42,870 bases of DNA from Nitrospirota bacterium (lineage in GTDB: Bacteria > Nitrospirota > Thermodesulfovibrionia > Thermodesulfovibrionales > SM23-35), in assembly GCA_013388435.1 (NCBI GenBank), contig JACAFE010000020.1:1-42870 (forward strand). The letters are read 5' to 3'. Below are positions 8,329-16,650 of the stretch, in pieces (positions within the stretch are counted from its first letter, which is position 1; every line of letters begins with the position of its first letter). A program made the position numbers and the translations under genes. Below the pieces are notes generated by a model. That model made no database searches and had not been told where the DNA came from. It saw nothing but the letters and a program-made list of their open reading frames with translations.

Positions 8329-9141
8329 TCATTTATCAATAATTCCTGTAAATATTTTTTTAGTTTCTTTTAATAATTCTTTATGAATATATGGATTTCC
8401 TGCAATAATATTTCCATAAAACAAAAAGTCATTTCCTCCACCAAATCCTGTGATTACTCCTCCTGCTTCTTTTATAATTATAGAACCTGCAGCAATATCC
8501 CATGGACTGAGCCCTATTTCAAAAAAACCATCACATCTACCACAAGCAATATAGGCAAGATCTATTGCCGCAGAACCAGCTCTTCTTATATCACTAACTT
8601 CTAAAAATATATTTTTAAAAAGTTTTAAATAATATTCAATAAATTGTTTATTTCTAAATGGGAAACCTGTTGTTATTAATGAATATTTTAAATTATTTAT
8701 TTTAGAGACATTTATTTTTTCCCCATTGAGAAAAGAACCTTTTCCTTTAATAGCTGTAAATATTTCTTTTCTCATCGGGTCATATATCACACCCAATATA
8801 ATTTTACCTTTATATTCAAGAGCAATAGAAATTGAAAAAACAGGATACTGGTGAATATAATTTGTAGTACCATCAAGTGGGTCTATAATCCAGCGATATG
8901 AATTACTATTTCTATCTTTTATTGATTCTTCTGTATAAAAAGCATGGGATGGGTATTTTTTTCTTATCGTATTTATTATTATTTTTTCAGATTCAGTATC
9001 AACTTTTGTTACAAAATCAGATATTTGTTTTTGACTAATATCAGATATTGATAATTTTCCAAGTTTGCTTATAATAAAATCTCCTGCTAACATTGCTGAT
9101 TCAATAGCAATATTCAGGAAATCATCTACTTTCATGGGCAT
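8329..9141 (-). CDS. Inositol monophosphatase family protein
   Basis: The 270-residue product has the family's metal-binding signatures: TEES near residue 70 (usually GEE[ST]), IDPLDGTTNYIHQYP, and the C-terminal SPWDIAAGSIIIKEAGG. It dephosphorylates inositol phosphate or a related sugar phosphate, with Mg2+ bound by the DPLDGT aspartates. It overlaps the end of the upstream cyclo-ligase gene by 20 bp; two start Mets (9141 and 9135) are possible. It ends the hisC operon. Members can also act on fructose-1,6-bisphosphate, PAP or NADP(H), and the sequence alone does not choose. Confidence 0.9.
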   Translation of the reverse strand: MPMKVDDFLNIAIESAMLAGDFIISKLGKLSISDISQKQISDFVTKVDTESEKIIINTIRKKYPSHAFYTEESIKDRNSNSYRWIIDPLDGTTNYIHQYPVFSISIALEYKGKIILGVIYDPMRKEIFTAIKGKGSFLNGEKINVSKINNLKYSLITTGFPFRNKQFIEYYLKLFKNIFLEVSDIRRAGSAAIDLAYIACGRCDGFFEIGLSPWDIAAGSIIIKEAGGVITGFGGGNDFLFYGNIIAGNPYIHKELLKETKKIFTGIIDK

Positions 9142-9697
9142 TAATTATCCTCTGATCTGTAATAATTATATCAACTTTAATATCATGAGGCTCTGAAGGA
9201 ATCTTCTGAACTATTTGCTCTTCATACGAAAGTGCAATAACAGGTGAATTAGTCTTTTTCTCTGAGAGAATTATATCATAATAACCTCCGCCATAACCTA
9301 TTCTATTACCATAAATATCAAAACATACACCCGGAACTATAATTAAGTCAACTTCATTTATTCCGACTTCTCTACTTATATCAGGTATTGGCTCATATAT
9401 GCCCATATAACCTGAAGACAGATCTTTTATACTATTAATTTCATAAAGATATAACTTTCGTTTTTTCTTTTCAACTTTTGGGAGTATAACCCTTTTTCCT
9501 TTATTCAATGCCTTTTCTATTATAAAAAAAGTATCTACTTCAGATCTGAAAGAAAAATAAATAAATATGGTATCTGCTTTTATAAACTCAGGTAGAGAAA
9601 ATAATTTATTTCTTATGCTTTCATCTTTTGAAAGCCTATTGTTTTCAGAAATCAAATCCCGTTTGATAATAATTTCTTTTCTTAATTTATCCTTCAA
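9122..9697 (-). CDS. 5-formyltetrahydrofolate cyclo-ligase
   Basis: This 191-residue member of the 5-FTHF cyclo-ligase family uses ATP to turn 5-formyl-THF into methenyl-THF. Family marks are an N-terminal LRKEI..KRDLI helix, VPGVCFDIYGNRIGYGGGYYD, and the C-terminal EPHDIKVD. I place the start at a TTG (9697-9695) that overlaps the TGA of the upstream exchanger gene (TTGA), a coupled start; a longer frame back to 9751 would lie inside the exchanger gene and add residues the family does not need. It returns a dead-end folate to the pool used by FolD and MetF. Confidence 0.88.
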   Translation of the reverse strand: MKDKLRKEIIIKRDLISENNRLSKDESIRNKLFSLPEFIKADTIFIYFSFRSEVDTFFIIEKALNKGKRVILPKVEKKKRKLYLYEINSIKDLSSGYMGIYEPIPDISREVGINEVDLIIVPGVCFDIYGNRIGYGGGYYDIILSEKKTNSPVIALSYEEQIVQKIPSEPHDIKVDIIITDQRIINAHESR

Positions 9698-10725
9698 ATT
9701 ATATTTCCCGAAACAAGAAGAATCGCATATAAAAAATAAAGACTGCCACATACAATTAAAGTTAAAGGTGAAAGCCTCTTTCTTATATTAAGTTCGGTAA
9801 GCATAATAATTGATGATGTTATCGCAAATATTGCTGAAAGCAATGCCATTCCAGTAATCTTCCATTCTGTGAATAAAAGTCCTACTGAGACTGGAAATGT
9901 TGATTGAAAAACCATTGCACCTGTAATATTTCCGAGAGCGAGTGTATCTCTTCCCTTCCATGTCCATGTAACGCTGTTGAATTTTTCTGGAAGTTCTGTT
10001 GCAACAGGAGCAAGAAGTAACGCAAAAATCAAAGGGTCCATGCCAAATCTTATTGAAATATACTCCAGACTTTCTACAAAAGTATGAGCTCCTTTAATCA
10101 TAATTGATAATGCCCCGATAACCTGTAAAAGAATAATAATTATTGAAGGATTTTCAGTTCCTGAAAATCCAATATATTTCATTAACTTAACTAAATAGAT
10201 TTCCTCAGAATGTTCAATATTTCCGCTTTCGCCTGTTAAAGTTCTGTAAATGTAAAATATATAACCACAAATTAAAATAATCGAGATAGAAACCAAAAAA
10301 ATATGGGATCTTCCAAATATTGCAGGCAGACTCACAGCAAAAGAATACATCGCAAGAAAAAATATTAGATCCCTTACGGTTGATTTATATTCTACTTTTA
10401 ATTCAAATTTCCTTTTTTTTCTGAGGTAAGCAATCGTAACTGTAATTCCTACAAGAAACATTGCTATTGTGGAAAGCATAAAAGGAGCTCCAAGAATAGC
10501 ACCTACACCTATTTCCTTTGCGGACTTTCCAGCATAGAAAAAAATAGCAACCATGGGCAAAATTGTTTCAGGCAATGCAGTTCCTACAGCAGCAAGAATA
10601 CTCCCGACAACAGCCTGAGATAGTGAGAATTTCTTTCCGAGAGCTTCAATTCCGTTTGTAAAAAATTCGGCTGATACAAGAATTATTAAAAGTCCGAGAA
10701 TTAGAAATAAGATTTCTGACAACAT
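9694..10725 (-). CDS. CaCA-family sodium/calcium exchanger-like membrane protein
   Basis: The 343-residue product has about ten hydrophobic segments. Two alpha-repeat motifs are clear: VGTALPETILPM in the first half and APVATELPEKFNSV in the second, each with the acidic residue that binds the cation. It is therefore a Ca2+ (or other cation)/Na+ or H+ antiporter in the inner membrane. The start overlaps the upstream Usp stop by one base (TAATG). There is no clear functional tie to the histidine and folate genes around it. Confidence 0.88.
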   Translation of the reverse strand: MLSEILFLILGLLIILVSAEFFTNGIEALGKKFSLSQAVVGSILAAVGTALPETILPMVAIFFYAGKSAKEIGVGAILGAPFMLSTIAMFLVGITVTIAYLRKKRKFELKVEYKSTVRDLIFFLAMYSFAVSLPAIFGRSHIFLVSISIILICGYIFYIYRTLTGESGNIEHSEEIYLVKLMKYIGFSGTENPSIIIILLQVIGALSIMIKGAHTFVESLEYISIRFGMDPLIFALLLAPVATELPEKFNSVTWTWKGRDTLALGNITGAMVFQSTFPVSVGLLFTEWKITGMALLSAIFAITSSIIMLTELNIRKRLSPLTLIVCGSLYFLYAILLVSGNII

Positions 10726-11579
10726 TAATGTATGATTAAAACAGGACAGTCTGATTTTTTTAATACAGAATCCGTAACACTACCGATTAATAAACCTTTT
10801 ATAAGACCAAGTCCTCTTGCTCCAATTACTATTAAATCCATATCTTTTCTTTTTGCATGCAAAATAATCTTTTCGGATGGCTCTCCTTCATACACAAAAG
10901 AGTTTGCATTAATATTATTTTTTTTCAATATTTCCAATATGTTATTAATTGTTTCTTCATATAATGGTTTAAGTAATTCATCATATCTTATTTTTTTCTT
11001 TATTTTTTTATTAGATATAAACTCAGGCAGGACATGAATCACATCTAATTCAGAACCAAATAAAGAAGCAAAATTCGCGGCTTCGATTAATGCTTTTTCA
11101 GAAATCTCGGAAAAATCATAGGGACATAGTATTTTTTTAATAAGAACATCTTCGAATGATTTAATCTTGTTTTCTTTACCCTTTACTACAAGCATTGGAA
11201 TTTTCAGACTCTTAATTAATTTTTCAGAACTGCTTCTTCTTAAAGGATGATGCACGAAACCCAGAATAACAAGATCTGCTTGCGATTTCTTTATGGCTTT
11301 TTGAAAAGATTCCTGAAGTCTTCCTGATAATATTTTTGTTTGAGTATTTATTTCACTTTTAGATAATAACTCCTTGATATTATTTAATTTTATAAAAGCT
11401 TCTTTGCTTTCCTCTTTAATGTAAGATTGTAAATACATTGGTGGAGTCATGAGATAATCTATAACATAAAGTAAATCAAGAGAAGCATTAAAAGTTTTTG
11501 CAAAAAAAGCCGAGTAAGAAATTACTTTCTCGGTTTCTTTTCCAAAATCAATTCCTGAAAGTATTTTTCTGATTTGCAT
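10725..11579 (-). CDS. Tandem universal stress protein
   Basis: The 284-residue product carries two UspA domains (about 1-135 and 148-284). The second has the ATP-binding signature GARGLGLIKGLLIGSVTDSVL; the first has a shortened version (GFVHHPLRRSSSEKLI). This suggests that only the C-terminal domain binds ATP, with the N-terminal domain as a structural partner. No Shine-Dalgarno is visible before the ATG. The next gene, a cation exchanger, begins within its stop codon, so the two are translated together; Usp domains often sit beside transporters. Confidence 0.9.
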   Translation of the reverse strand: MQIRKILSGIDFGKETEKVISYSAFFAKTFNASLDLLYVIDYLMTPPMYLQSYIKEESKEAFIKLNNIKELLSKSEINTQTKILSGRLQESFQKAIKKSQADLVILGFVHHPLRRSSSEKLIKSLKIPMLVVKGKENKIKSFEDVLIKKILCPYDFSEISEKALIEAANFASLFGSELDVIHVLPEFISNKKIKKKIRYDELLKPLYEETINNILEILKKNNINANSFVYEGEPSEKIILHAKRKDMDLIVIGARGLGLIKGLLIGSVTDSVLKKSDCPVLIIH

Positions 11580-11612
11580 ATAATTACAATTAAATAAATA
11601 AGTTATATAATT

Positions 11613-12377
11613 TTAAATAAGTTTATCTTTAAGTTTTCTTACAGCTTCAACCGTTTTAGGGCAAAGATAAAAAGGTGATTTACCTTTAATATCAGCTTCC
11701 ATAACATCATTGTCAAATTCTATAAATCCAATTAATTTCATATTTGAAAGATTTTCTTTTATAAACTTAATGTCATTATCGCTTCTTATTTTATTAGCTA
11801 CTACAAATACATTTTTTATTCCAAGTTCTTCTGCCATCTTATGAACAGTCTTTGCTGTCTGCAGGCTTCTCTGTCCGGGTTCTACAACAACAACAAAAGC
11901 ATCAACATATTCAGATGTTCCTCTTGTTAAATGTTCAATACCTGCCTCCATGTCAACAATAACCACTTCACTTCTTTTTGTAATAAGGTGTTTTAAAAGA
12001 CTTCTTAGTAAAACATTCTCAGGACAATAACATCCCGATGATGCTGCCTTAACTTTACCCATAATCAACAATGTTATTCCGTTTATCCTGTATCCGATTT
12101 CTTCAGGAAGATCATCAACTTTTGGATTAAGTTTATATATTCCAGCCGAAGTTCCAGGCTTTGCACCTGTTCTCTGTTCAATTAAATCCGCCATCTCTGT
12201 TAATGGTTTTATCCTAAAAATTTCCTGAGCAGGAATGCCGAGTGCTGATCCAAGATTTGCATCAGGGTCTGCGTCAACTGCGATAACTTTCTTTTTTTCT
12301 TCTGAAAACAGATGTGCGAGAACAGCAGCAAGTGTTGTTTTTCCTACCCCACCCTTACCTGTTATTGCTATTTTCAT
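11613..12377 (-). CDS. cooC: CooC-type nickel-insertion ATPase
   Basis: This is a 254-residue SIMIBI P-loop ATPase. It has a deviant Walker A GKGGVGKT (7-14) and DADPDANLG after strand 2. The Cys-x-Cys pair at C116/C118 (GCYCPEN) is the dimer-interface metal site of CooC, which loads nickel into CO dehydrogenase. No CODH gene is in the window. The start overlaps the hisB stop by four bases (ATGA). Finding it with folate C1 genes suggests a CODH/acetyl-CoA synthase elsewhere in the genome. CooC and related Ni-maturation ATPases are hard to separate, but the CxC supports CooC. Confidence 0.9.
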   Translation of the reverse strand: MKIAITGKGGVGKTTLAAVLAHLFSEEKKKVIAVDADPDANLGSALGIPAQEIFRIKPLTEMADLIEQRTGAKPGTSAGIYKLNPKVDDLPEEIGYRINGITLLIMGKVKAASSGCYCPENVLLRSLLKHLITKRSEVVIVDMEAGIEHLTRGTSEYVDAFVVVVEPGQRSLQTAKTVHKMAEELGIKNVFVVANKIRSDNDIKFIKENLSNMKLIGFIEFDNDVMEADIKGKSPFYLCPKTVEAVRKLKDKLI

Positions 12378-12961
12378 AAAACTTTCTTGGTTGAAGGAAC
12401 ACCTTTAATTCTCGGGTCAATTGATACAGCCTGCTTCAAAGCTCTTCCAAGAGCTTTGAAAATAGCCTCAATAATATGATGTGTATTCCTTCCATAAGGG
12501 CTATTTATATGCAGTGTTAAACCACCATTCGAAGCAAATGCCTGCATAAAATCTTCTATCAAATCAGGGTCAAAATCCTTTAATTTACTTTTTTTAGGAA
12601 ATTCTACCTTGTAAACAAGAAATGGTCTTCCGCTGATATCAATGCTCACATTTGCAATTGCTTCATCCATCGGAACAGATGCCTGACCATATCTTGTTAT
12701 GCTTTTCATATCTCCAAGAGCCTGTTTTACTGCTTTGCCCAAAACAATACCCACATCTTCAACAGTATGATGATCATCTATTTCAGTATCACCTTTAGCT
12801 TTAATTTTAAGATCAAAAAGTCCATGTTTACTCATCAATGAAAGCATATGGTCAAGAAATGGTACCGAAGTATTTATGGAATATTTGCCTTCACCATCAA
12901 GATTAATTGTAATTTCTATATCAGTTTCTCTTGTTTTTCTTTTCAAGTTTACTTTTCTCAT
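12374..12961 (-). CDS. hisB: Imidazoleglycerol-phosphate dehydratase
   Basis: The 195-residue product is the monofunctional HisB dehydratase. The two metal-binding His clusters are present: FLDHML and DDHHTVEDVGI early, and HHIIEAIFKALGRAL late. It performs the sixth step of histidine biosynthesis. It starts one base into the hisC stop region (TAATG) and ends overlapping cooC, so three functions are translationally chained. Confidence 0.96.
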   Translation of the reverse strand: MRKVNLKRKTRETDIEITINLDGEGKYSINTSVPFLDHMLSLMSKHGLFDLKIKAKGDTEIDDHHTVEDVGIVLGKAVKQALGDMKSITRYGQASVPMDEAIANVSIDISGRPFLVYKVEFPKKSKLKDFDPDLIEDFMQAFASNGGLTLHINSPYGRNTHHIIEAIFKALGRALKQAVSIDPRIKGVPSTKKVL

Positions 12962-14010
12962 TAATTCCTCGTATTTAATATGCTTTTTCTCAATTCCTCA
13001 AGAAAAATATTGTTTTCCTTTATAGTTCCAATTGTCACTCTTAAACAATCATTAACTACACTATTCATATTTCTTATGAGTACCCCTGCTTTCAGAAGAG
13101 ATTTATATACCATTTCAGAGTTTTCAACTTTAAAAAGAATGAAATTAGCTTCAGAAGGATAAGCAATAACTCCCTTAATTTTTGACATTTCTTTAAAAAG
13201 TCTGTCCCTTTCATTGCATATTGATTTTATATATTTGCCGAGCAATTCTTTTTTCTTCAAAATTTCACATGCAATTTTCTGAGAAAATGAATTGAGATTA
13301 AAAGGCAATCTTACTTTATTTACCTGCTCTATAATTTCTTCACTTGCAATCAGGAATCCTGTCCTTAAAGCCGCCATGCCTATTTTGCTCAATGTCCTCA
13401 TTATTACAAGGTTCTCATAATCATTAAGTAAAGGTATGTATCCCTTTTTACTTGAAAAAGGCTGATACGCCTCATCAATAATAACAATCGATTTCTGAGT
13501 TGTTTTTTCGATTATCTTCAAGATTTTTTCAGATGAAAAACAATTTCCAGTTGGATTATTCGGAGAACTTAAAAATATTAATTTTGGATTTTCTTTCTTC
13601 AGATGATTAAAAATTTTTTCAATGTCAAGGTCAAATGTCCCATCCAAAGCTACAGGTAATGTTTTCTCATCAAGCGCTGTGGCAATTATTCCATACATTG
13701 AAAATGTTGGTTCAGGAAATAACACAGGGCCACCAAAAGTTGCAATAAGATAATAAATAAGTTCATCAGAACCATTACCCTGAAGTATATTTTCAGGCTT
13801 TACTGAAAATTCCTTCGCTATTATTTTCCTTAAATTCTTTGCTTCAGGATCAGGATACCTATTTGTTTTTATACTCCTTAGTACATTATAAAAATCCCTA
13901 AAACCATACGGGCTTTCATTTGCATCGAGCTTGATTTTACAGGGTATTTCCTTTGCCTGATAAGCTTTCAGAGAATATACACCTGGTTTAACAAGTTTTT
14001 TTATATTCAT
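12961..14010 (-). CDS. hisC: Histidinol-phosphate aminotransferase
   Basis: This is a PLP-dependent fold-type I aminotransferase of 349 residues. Visible marks are LDANESPYGF near the N-terminus, SSPNNPTGN, IIDEAYQPF and the PLP-lysine region RTLSKIGMAALRTGF. I start it at the ATG at 14010 (MNIKKLVKPGVYSLKAY), the usual family N-terminus. A longer frame from 14040 would translate through a perfect extended -10 element and is unlikely. No Shine-Dalgarno is present, so the mRNA may be leaderless. It heads the operon hisC, hisB, cooC, usp, exchanger, cyclo-ligase, phosphatase. Confidence 0.94.
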   Translation of the reverse strand: MNIKKLVKPGVYSLKAYQAKEIPCKIKLDANESPYGFRDFYNVLRSIKTNRYPDPEAKNLRKIIAKEFSVKPENILQGNGSDELIYYLIATFGGPVLFPEPTFSMYGIIATALDEKTLPVALDGTFDLDIEKIFNHLKKENPKLIFLSSPNNPTGNCFSSEKILKIIEKTTQKSIVIIDEAYQPFSSKKGYIPLLNDYENLVIMRTLSKIGMAALRTGFLIASEEIIEQVNKVRLPFNLNSFSQKIACEILKKKELLGKYIKSICNERDRLFKEMSKIKGVIAYPSEANFILFKVENSEMVYKSLLKAGVLIRNMNSVVNDCLRVTIGTIKENNIFLEELRKSILNTRN

Positions 14011-14019
14011 AGCAATGGA

Positions 14020-14030
14020 ATTATACCATA
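14020..14030 (-). promoter_or_regulatory. Extended -10 promoter for the hisC operon
   Basis: TATGGTATAAT reads as a perfect extended -10 (TRTGN plus TATAAT). No good -35 is seen, which extended -10 promoters do not need. Only nine bases separate the hexamer from the hisC ATG, so transcription should begin at or within a few bases of the start codon. Confidence 0.65.
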
Positions 14031-14138
14031 TCTCTGACATATTTATACTATTGTTAGAAACAAAATTAAATTGCTTACAGCTTTTTATTTAGTCTATATG
14101 ATAAAATATTACGTCAATATTAACTGGAAGGAGACAAT

Positions 14139-14363
14139 ATGGCTGAACTTAGAAAAAAATCTGATTTGCAAAATGAAATAATCAATTGTTTTACAGAAAT
14201 AGAAAATCTCTGTGAAGAAGGAATCACACAGACAAAAGAATTAGCTACCATTGATGACACAACAAATATTTCTGATACTGCTGATAAGATTTTTGAAAAA
14301 ATAGATGAAATCAGGGATCTGCTTTTTGAGATTGAAGAGACATTTGAAGAATACGAAGAATAG
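14139..14363 (+). CDS. Small acidic helical protein, unknown
   Basis: This is a 74-residue plus-strand gene. A strong ribosome site (GGAAGGAG, 6 nt before the ATG) and its lone orientation support it as real. The product is rich in Glu and Asp, ends in EETFEEYEE, has a central TTNISDTADKI, and looks like two amphipathic helices; there is no signal peptide or Cys pair. It converges on cheB, with only 11 bp between the stop codons, and diverges from hisC. I do not recognise the family. A role in motility or signalling is possible only by position. Confidence 0.65.
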   Translation: MAELRKKSDLQNEIINCFTEIENLCEEGITQTKELATIDDTTNISDTADKIFEKIDEIRDLLFEIEETFEEYEE

Positions 14364-14374
14364 TTTTTTATAAT

Positions 14375-15433
14375 CTATACAGCATTAATAATTTCTCCTG
14401 CAATCTGTTCAACCGGTAGAACTTTATCTGCAATGCCTGCTTCTATGACAGCTTTCGGCATTCCATAGACAACGCAGGTTTCTTCATTTTGCGCAAAAAC
14501 TCTACCTCCGGTTTTCTTAACCATAATAAGTCCTTTGAGTCCATCATTTCCCATACCTGTAAGTATGACTCCGAGCGCCCTGCCAGGAAAACACTCTGCA
14601 ACAGAGATCATTAATGCGTCAACCGAAGGACGATAAAGAAATTCTTCTTCATTATATTCTGTAATATTTACAATAGTTTCTATTCCTTTTTTACGTGAAA
14701 TTCTCATATTGCCTTTGCCCGGAGCAACTAATGCAATTCCAGGTTTTAGAGGTTCGCCTTCTTCAGCTTCCTTCACTGTTACAGCACTAAGCTGGTTTAA
14801 TCTTTCTGCAAAGGGTTTTGTAAAATTCGGGGGCATATGTTGTGCAATAACAATCGGAACAGGAAAATCCTTTGGTATTTTGGGAATTACTTCCTGAAGT
14901 GCCTTCGGACCACCTGTTGAAGTTCCAATAGACACTATACTTATTCTTCTTTCACCAATAACATTTGTCCCTATATGTTTTTGTGTTTCTAATGGTTTTT
15001 GAATATTTATTGCTTTCTTTGGACGATTTTTTAATGCTCCTTTTCTTGCTATTGTTTTGACTTTTTCTGTTAGTATCCCCTTTATTTTTACAATATTAAC
15101 TGAAAGTTCGGAAAGATTTTTTGGGATAAAATCAGCGGCTCCGAGATCAAGAGCATCAAGGGTTACCTTAGCACCTTCTGTTGTAATTGAACTTACCATA
15201 ATGACTGGCACAGGACTTTTTTCCATTATATTTTTTAAAGCACTAAGACCATCCATGCGTGGCATCTCAATATCCATGGTTACGACATCGGGCTTTAAAA
15301 GTTGCACTTTTTCCACTGCTTCCAGACCATCTTTAGCTGTTCCAATTATTTTTATCTCAGGATCTGAAGACAGCATGCTCGACAGCGCGTTTCGCATAAA
15401 AGCTGAATCATCAACAATTAATACATTTACCAT
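14375..15433 (-). CDS. cheB: Chemotaxis protein-glutamate methylesterase/glutaminase
   Basis: The 352-residue product has an N-terminal receiver with phospho-acceptor D54 (TMDIEMPRMDG) and K109-type signalling residues, a linker, and a C-terminal CheB esterase. The catalytic triad is visible as GTSTGGP (Ser), AQHMPP (His) and TGMGNDG (Asp). It removes methyl groups from chemoreceptors and deamidates Gln, countering CheR. Its ATG overlaps the stop of the CheW-CheZ gene (TGATG), and it is the last gene of the motility block. Confidence 0.96.
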   Translation of the reverse strand: MVNVLIVDDSAFMRNALSSMLSSDPEIKIIGTAKDGLEAVEKVQLLKPDVVTMDIEMPRMDGLSALKNIMEKSPVPVIMVSSITTEGAKVTLDALDLGAADFIPKNLSELSVNIVKIKGILTEKVKTIARKGALKNRPKKAINIQKPLETQKHIGTNVIGERRISIVSIGTSTGGPKALQEVIPKIPKDFPVPIVIAQHMPPNFTKPFAERLNQLSAVTVKEAEEGEPLKPGIALVAPGKGNMRISRKKGIETIVNITEYNEEEFLYRPSVDALMISVAECFPGRALGVILTGMGNDGLKGLIMVKKTGGRVFAQNEETCVVYGMPKAVIEAGIADKVLPVEQIAGEIINAV

Positions 15434-16623
15434 CAGAAACCAAATTCCTTTAATAATTCATCAACATCGTTTTGAGATACTTTTTCAGATATTTCAAAAT
15501 CCTCTTTTATATCCTGATCTATTTTTACACCAAAATTAGTTATAAGACTCACGAGTTCCTCTTCGATTTCACCAACGAGATTAATAACTTTTTTTAGAAT
15601 CTGACCCGTAATATCCTGAAAAGACTGTGTTGTTATTATTTCTGTAAAATCATCTTCAAGCTTATTTTTAAATTCTTTTAGATATTTTATTGATTCTTCA
15701 GAACCTTTGATATTGCGTATGTGAGAAGATAAATCATCCATTTTCAAGATATATTGTTCAACAATTCCGAGAGTTTTATTTGCTGCCTCTTCTGTCTTTT
15801 CTATTACAAACTGTAATCTATCTATAGCATTCGGCATATCAACTGTAGCCATTTCCTTTACTCTTGGGTCAATTGCTTCCTTGAAATTCTTAAGAGAATC
15901 ATGCAATTTTCTTGTAATTCTTCCTACTTCTGTATAAAGATTATTTTGCCCTTTCTTTATAATTTTCTGCACTGCAAGGTCGGCTTTTTGATAATCTTGT
16001 TCTGAAAGTGCCTCTATGAAATTTATAATATCATCGAATATAACATATCTTGAATCGCTCGAATCAATACCCCTTTGCTCAAAAAAAGTCTTGGCATCAC
16101 ATATCTCTTTAAATTTAACTTCTCCCGCCATTGTCTGAACCGATTTTGTCACTTCTATTACTTCTTCTCCTTTTTCCTTAATCTCGGACACAATATCATC
16201 AAACAAACTTATATCATTAACAGGAAGAAGATTCTTGGTATCAAGCATAACAACAAGTCTATCAGGCAGCTTTGCAATTCCTTCAATGTGTTCAGAACCC
16301 CCGTTAAGGAATTTCTGGGCACGCTCAATTATGTTTTCATCAATGTCGATTACACCAGTAATTTCGTCAACAAGTATCCCGAATAATACTTTCCCTGAAG
16401 AAATAACAATTACATTATCTCCTTTGTTACCGTTACTATTTAAATTAATAAGTTCTTTTAAATTAATTATAGGAATTACTGTTCCGCGAATATTTGTAAT
16501 TCCTTCGATATAAATTGGTGTCTGAGGCATCTTTGTTATAGATGGTGTTTTAATTATCTCTCTCACTTTTAAAATAGGGATAGAATATTCACTGTTGCTT
16601 AGGTTGAATGCTATGTATTGCAT
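15433..16623 (-). CDS. CheW-CheZ fusion protein
   Basis: The 396-residue product joins two chemotaxis functions. Residues 1-140 are a CheW domain (FNLSNSEYSIPILKVREI; NIRGTVIPIINL). Residues about 225-396 are CheZ, the CheY-P phosphatase: the helical region contains QSFQDITGQ (D337 and Q341 align with E. coli CheZ D143 and Q147). The extreme C-terminus SQNDVDELLKEFGF matches the CheY-P-binding peptide of CheZ. A 60-residue helical linker lies between. The start has an AAAGGA site. It should couple kinase scaffolding to signal termination at the receptor array. It lies after cheA and before cheB. The product would be missed if called CheW only. Confidence 0.9.
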   Translation of the reverse strand: MQYIAFNLSNSEYSIPILKVREIIKTPSITKMPQTPIYIEGITNIRGTVIPIINLKELINLNSNGNKGDNVIVISSGKVLFGILVDEITGVIDIDENIIERAQKFLNGGSEHIEGIAKLPDRLVVMLDTKNLLPVNDISLFDDIVSEIKEKGEEVIEVTKSVQTMAGEVKFKEICDAKTFFEQRGIDSSDSRYVIFDDIINFIEALSEQDYQKADLAVQKIIKKGQNNLYTEVGRITRKLHDSLKNFKEAIDPRVKEMATVDMPNAIDRLQFVIEKTEEAANKTLGIVEQYILKMDDLSSHIRNIKGSEESIKYLKEFKNKLEDDFTEIITTQSFQDITGQILKKVINLVGEIEEELVSLITNFGVKIDQDIKEDFEISEKVSQNDVDELLKEFGF

Positions 16624-16650
16624 TGCATATCCTTTCGTTAAAATATAAAA

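Noticed and set aside
9698-9751. Longer N-terminus of the 5-formyl-THF cyclo-ligase
   Set aside because: It lies inside the exchanger gene; a coupled TTG overlapping the TGA stop gives the expected family length.
14011-14040. Ten extra N-terminal codons of hisC
   Set aside because: They contain a perfect extended -10 element and are not part of the usual HisC N-terminus.
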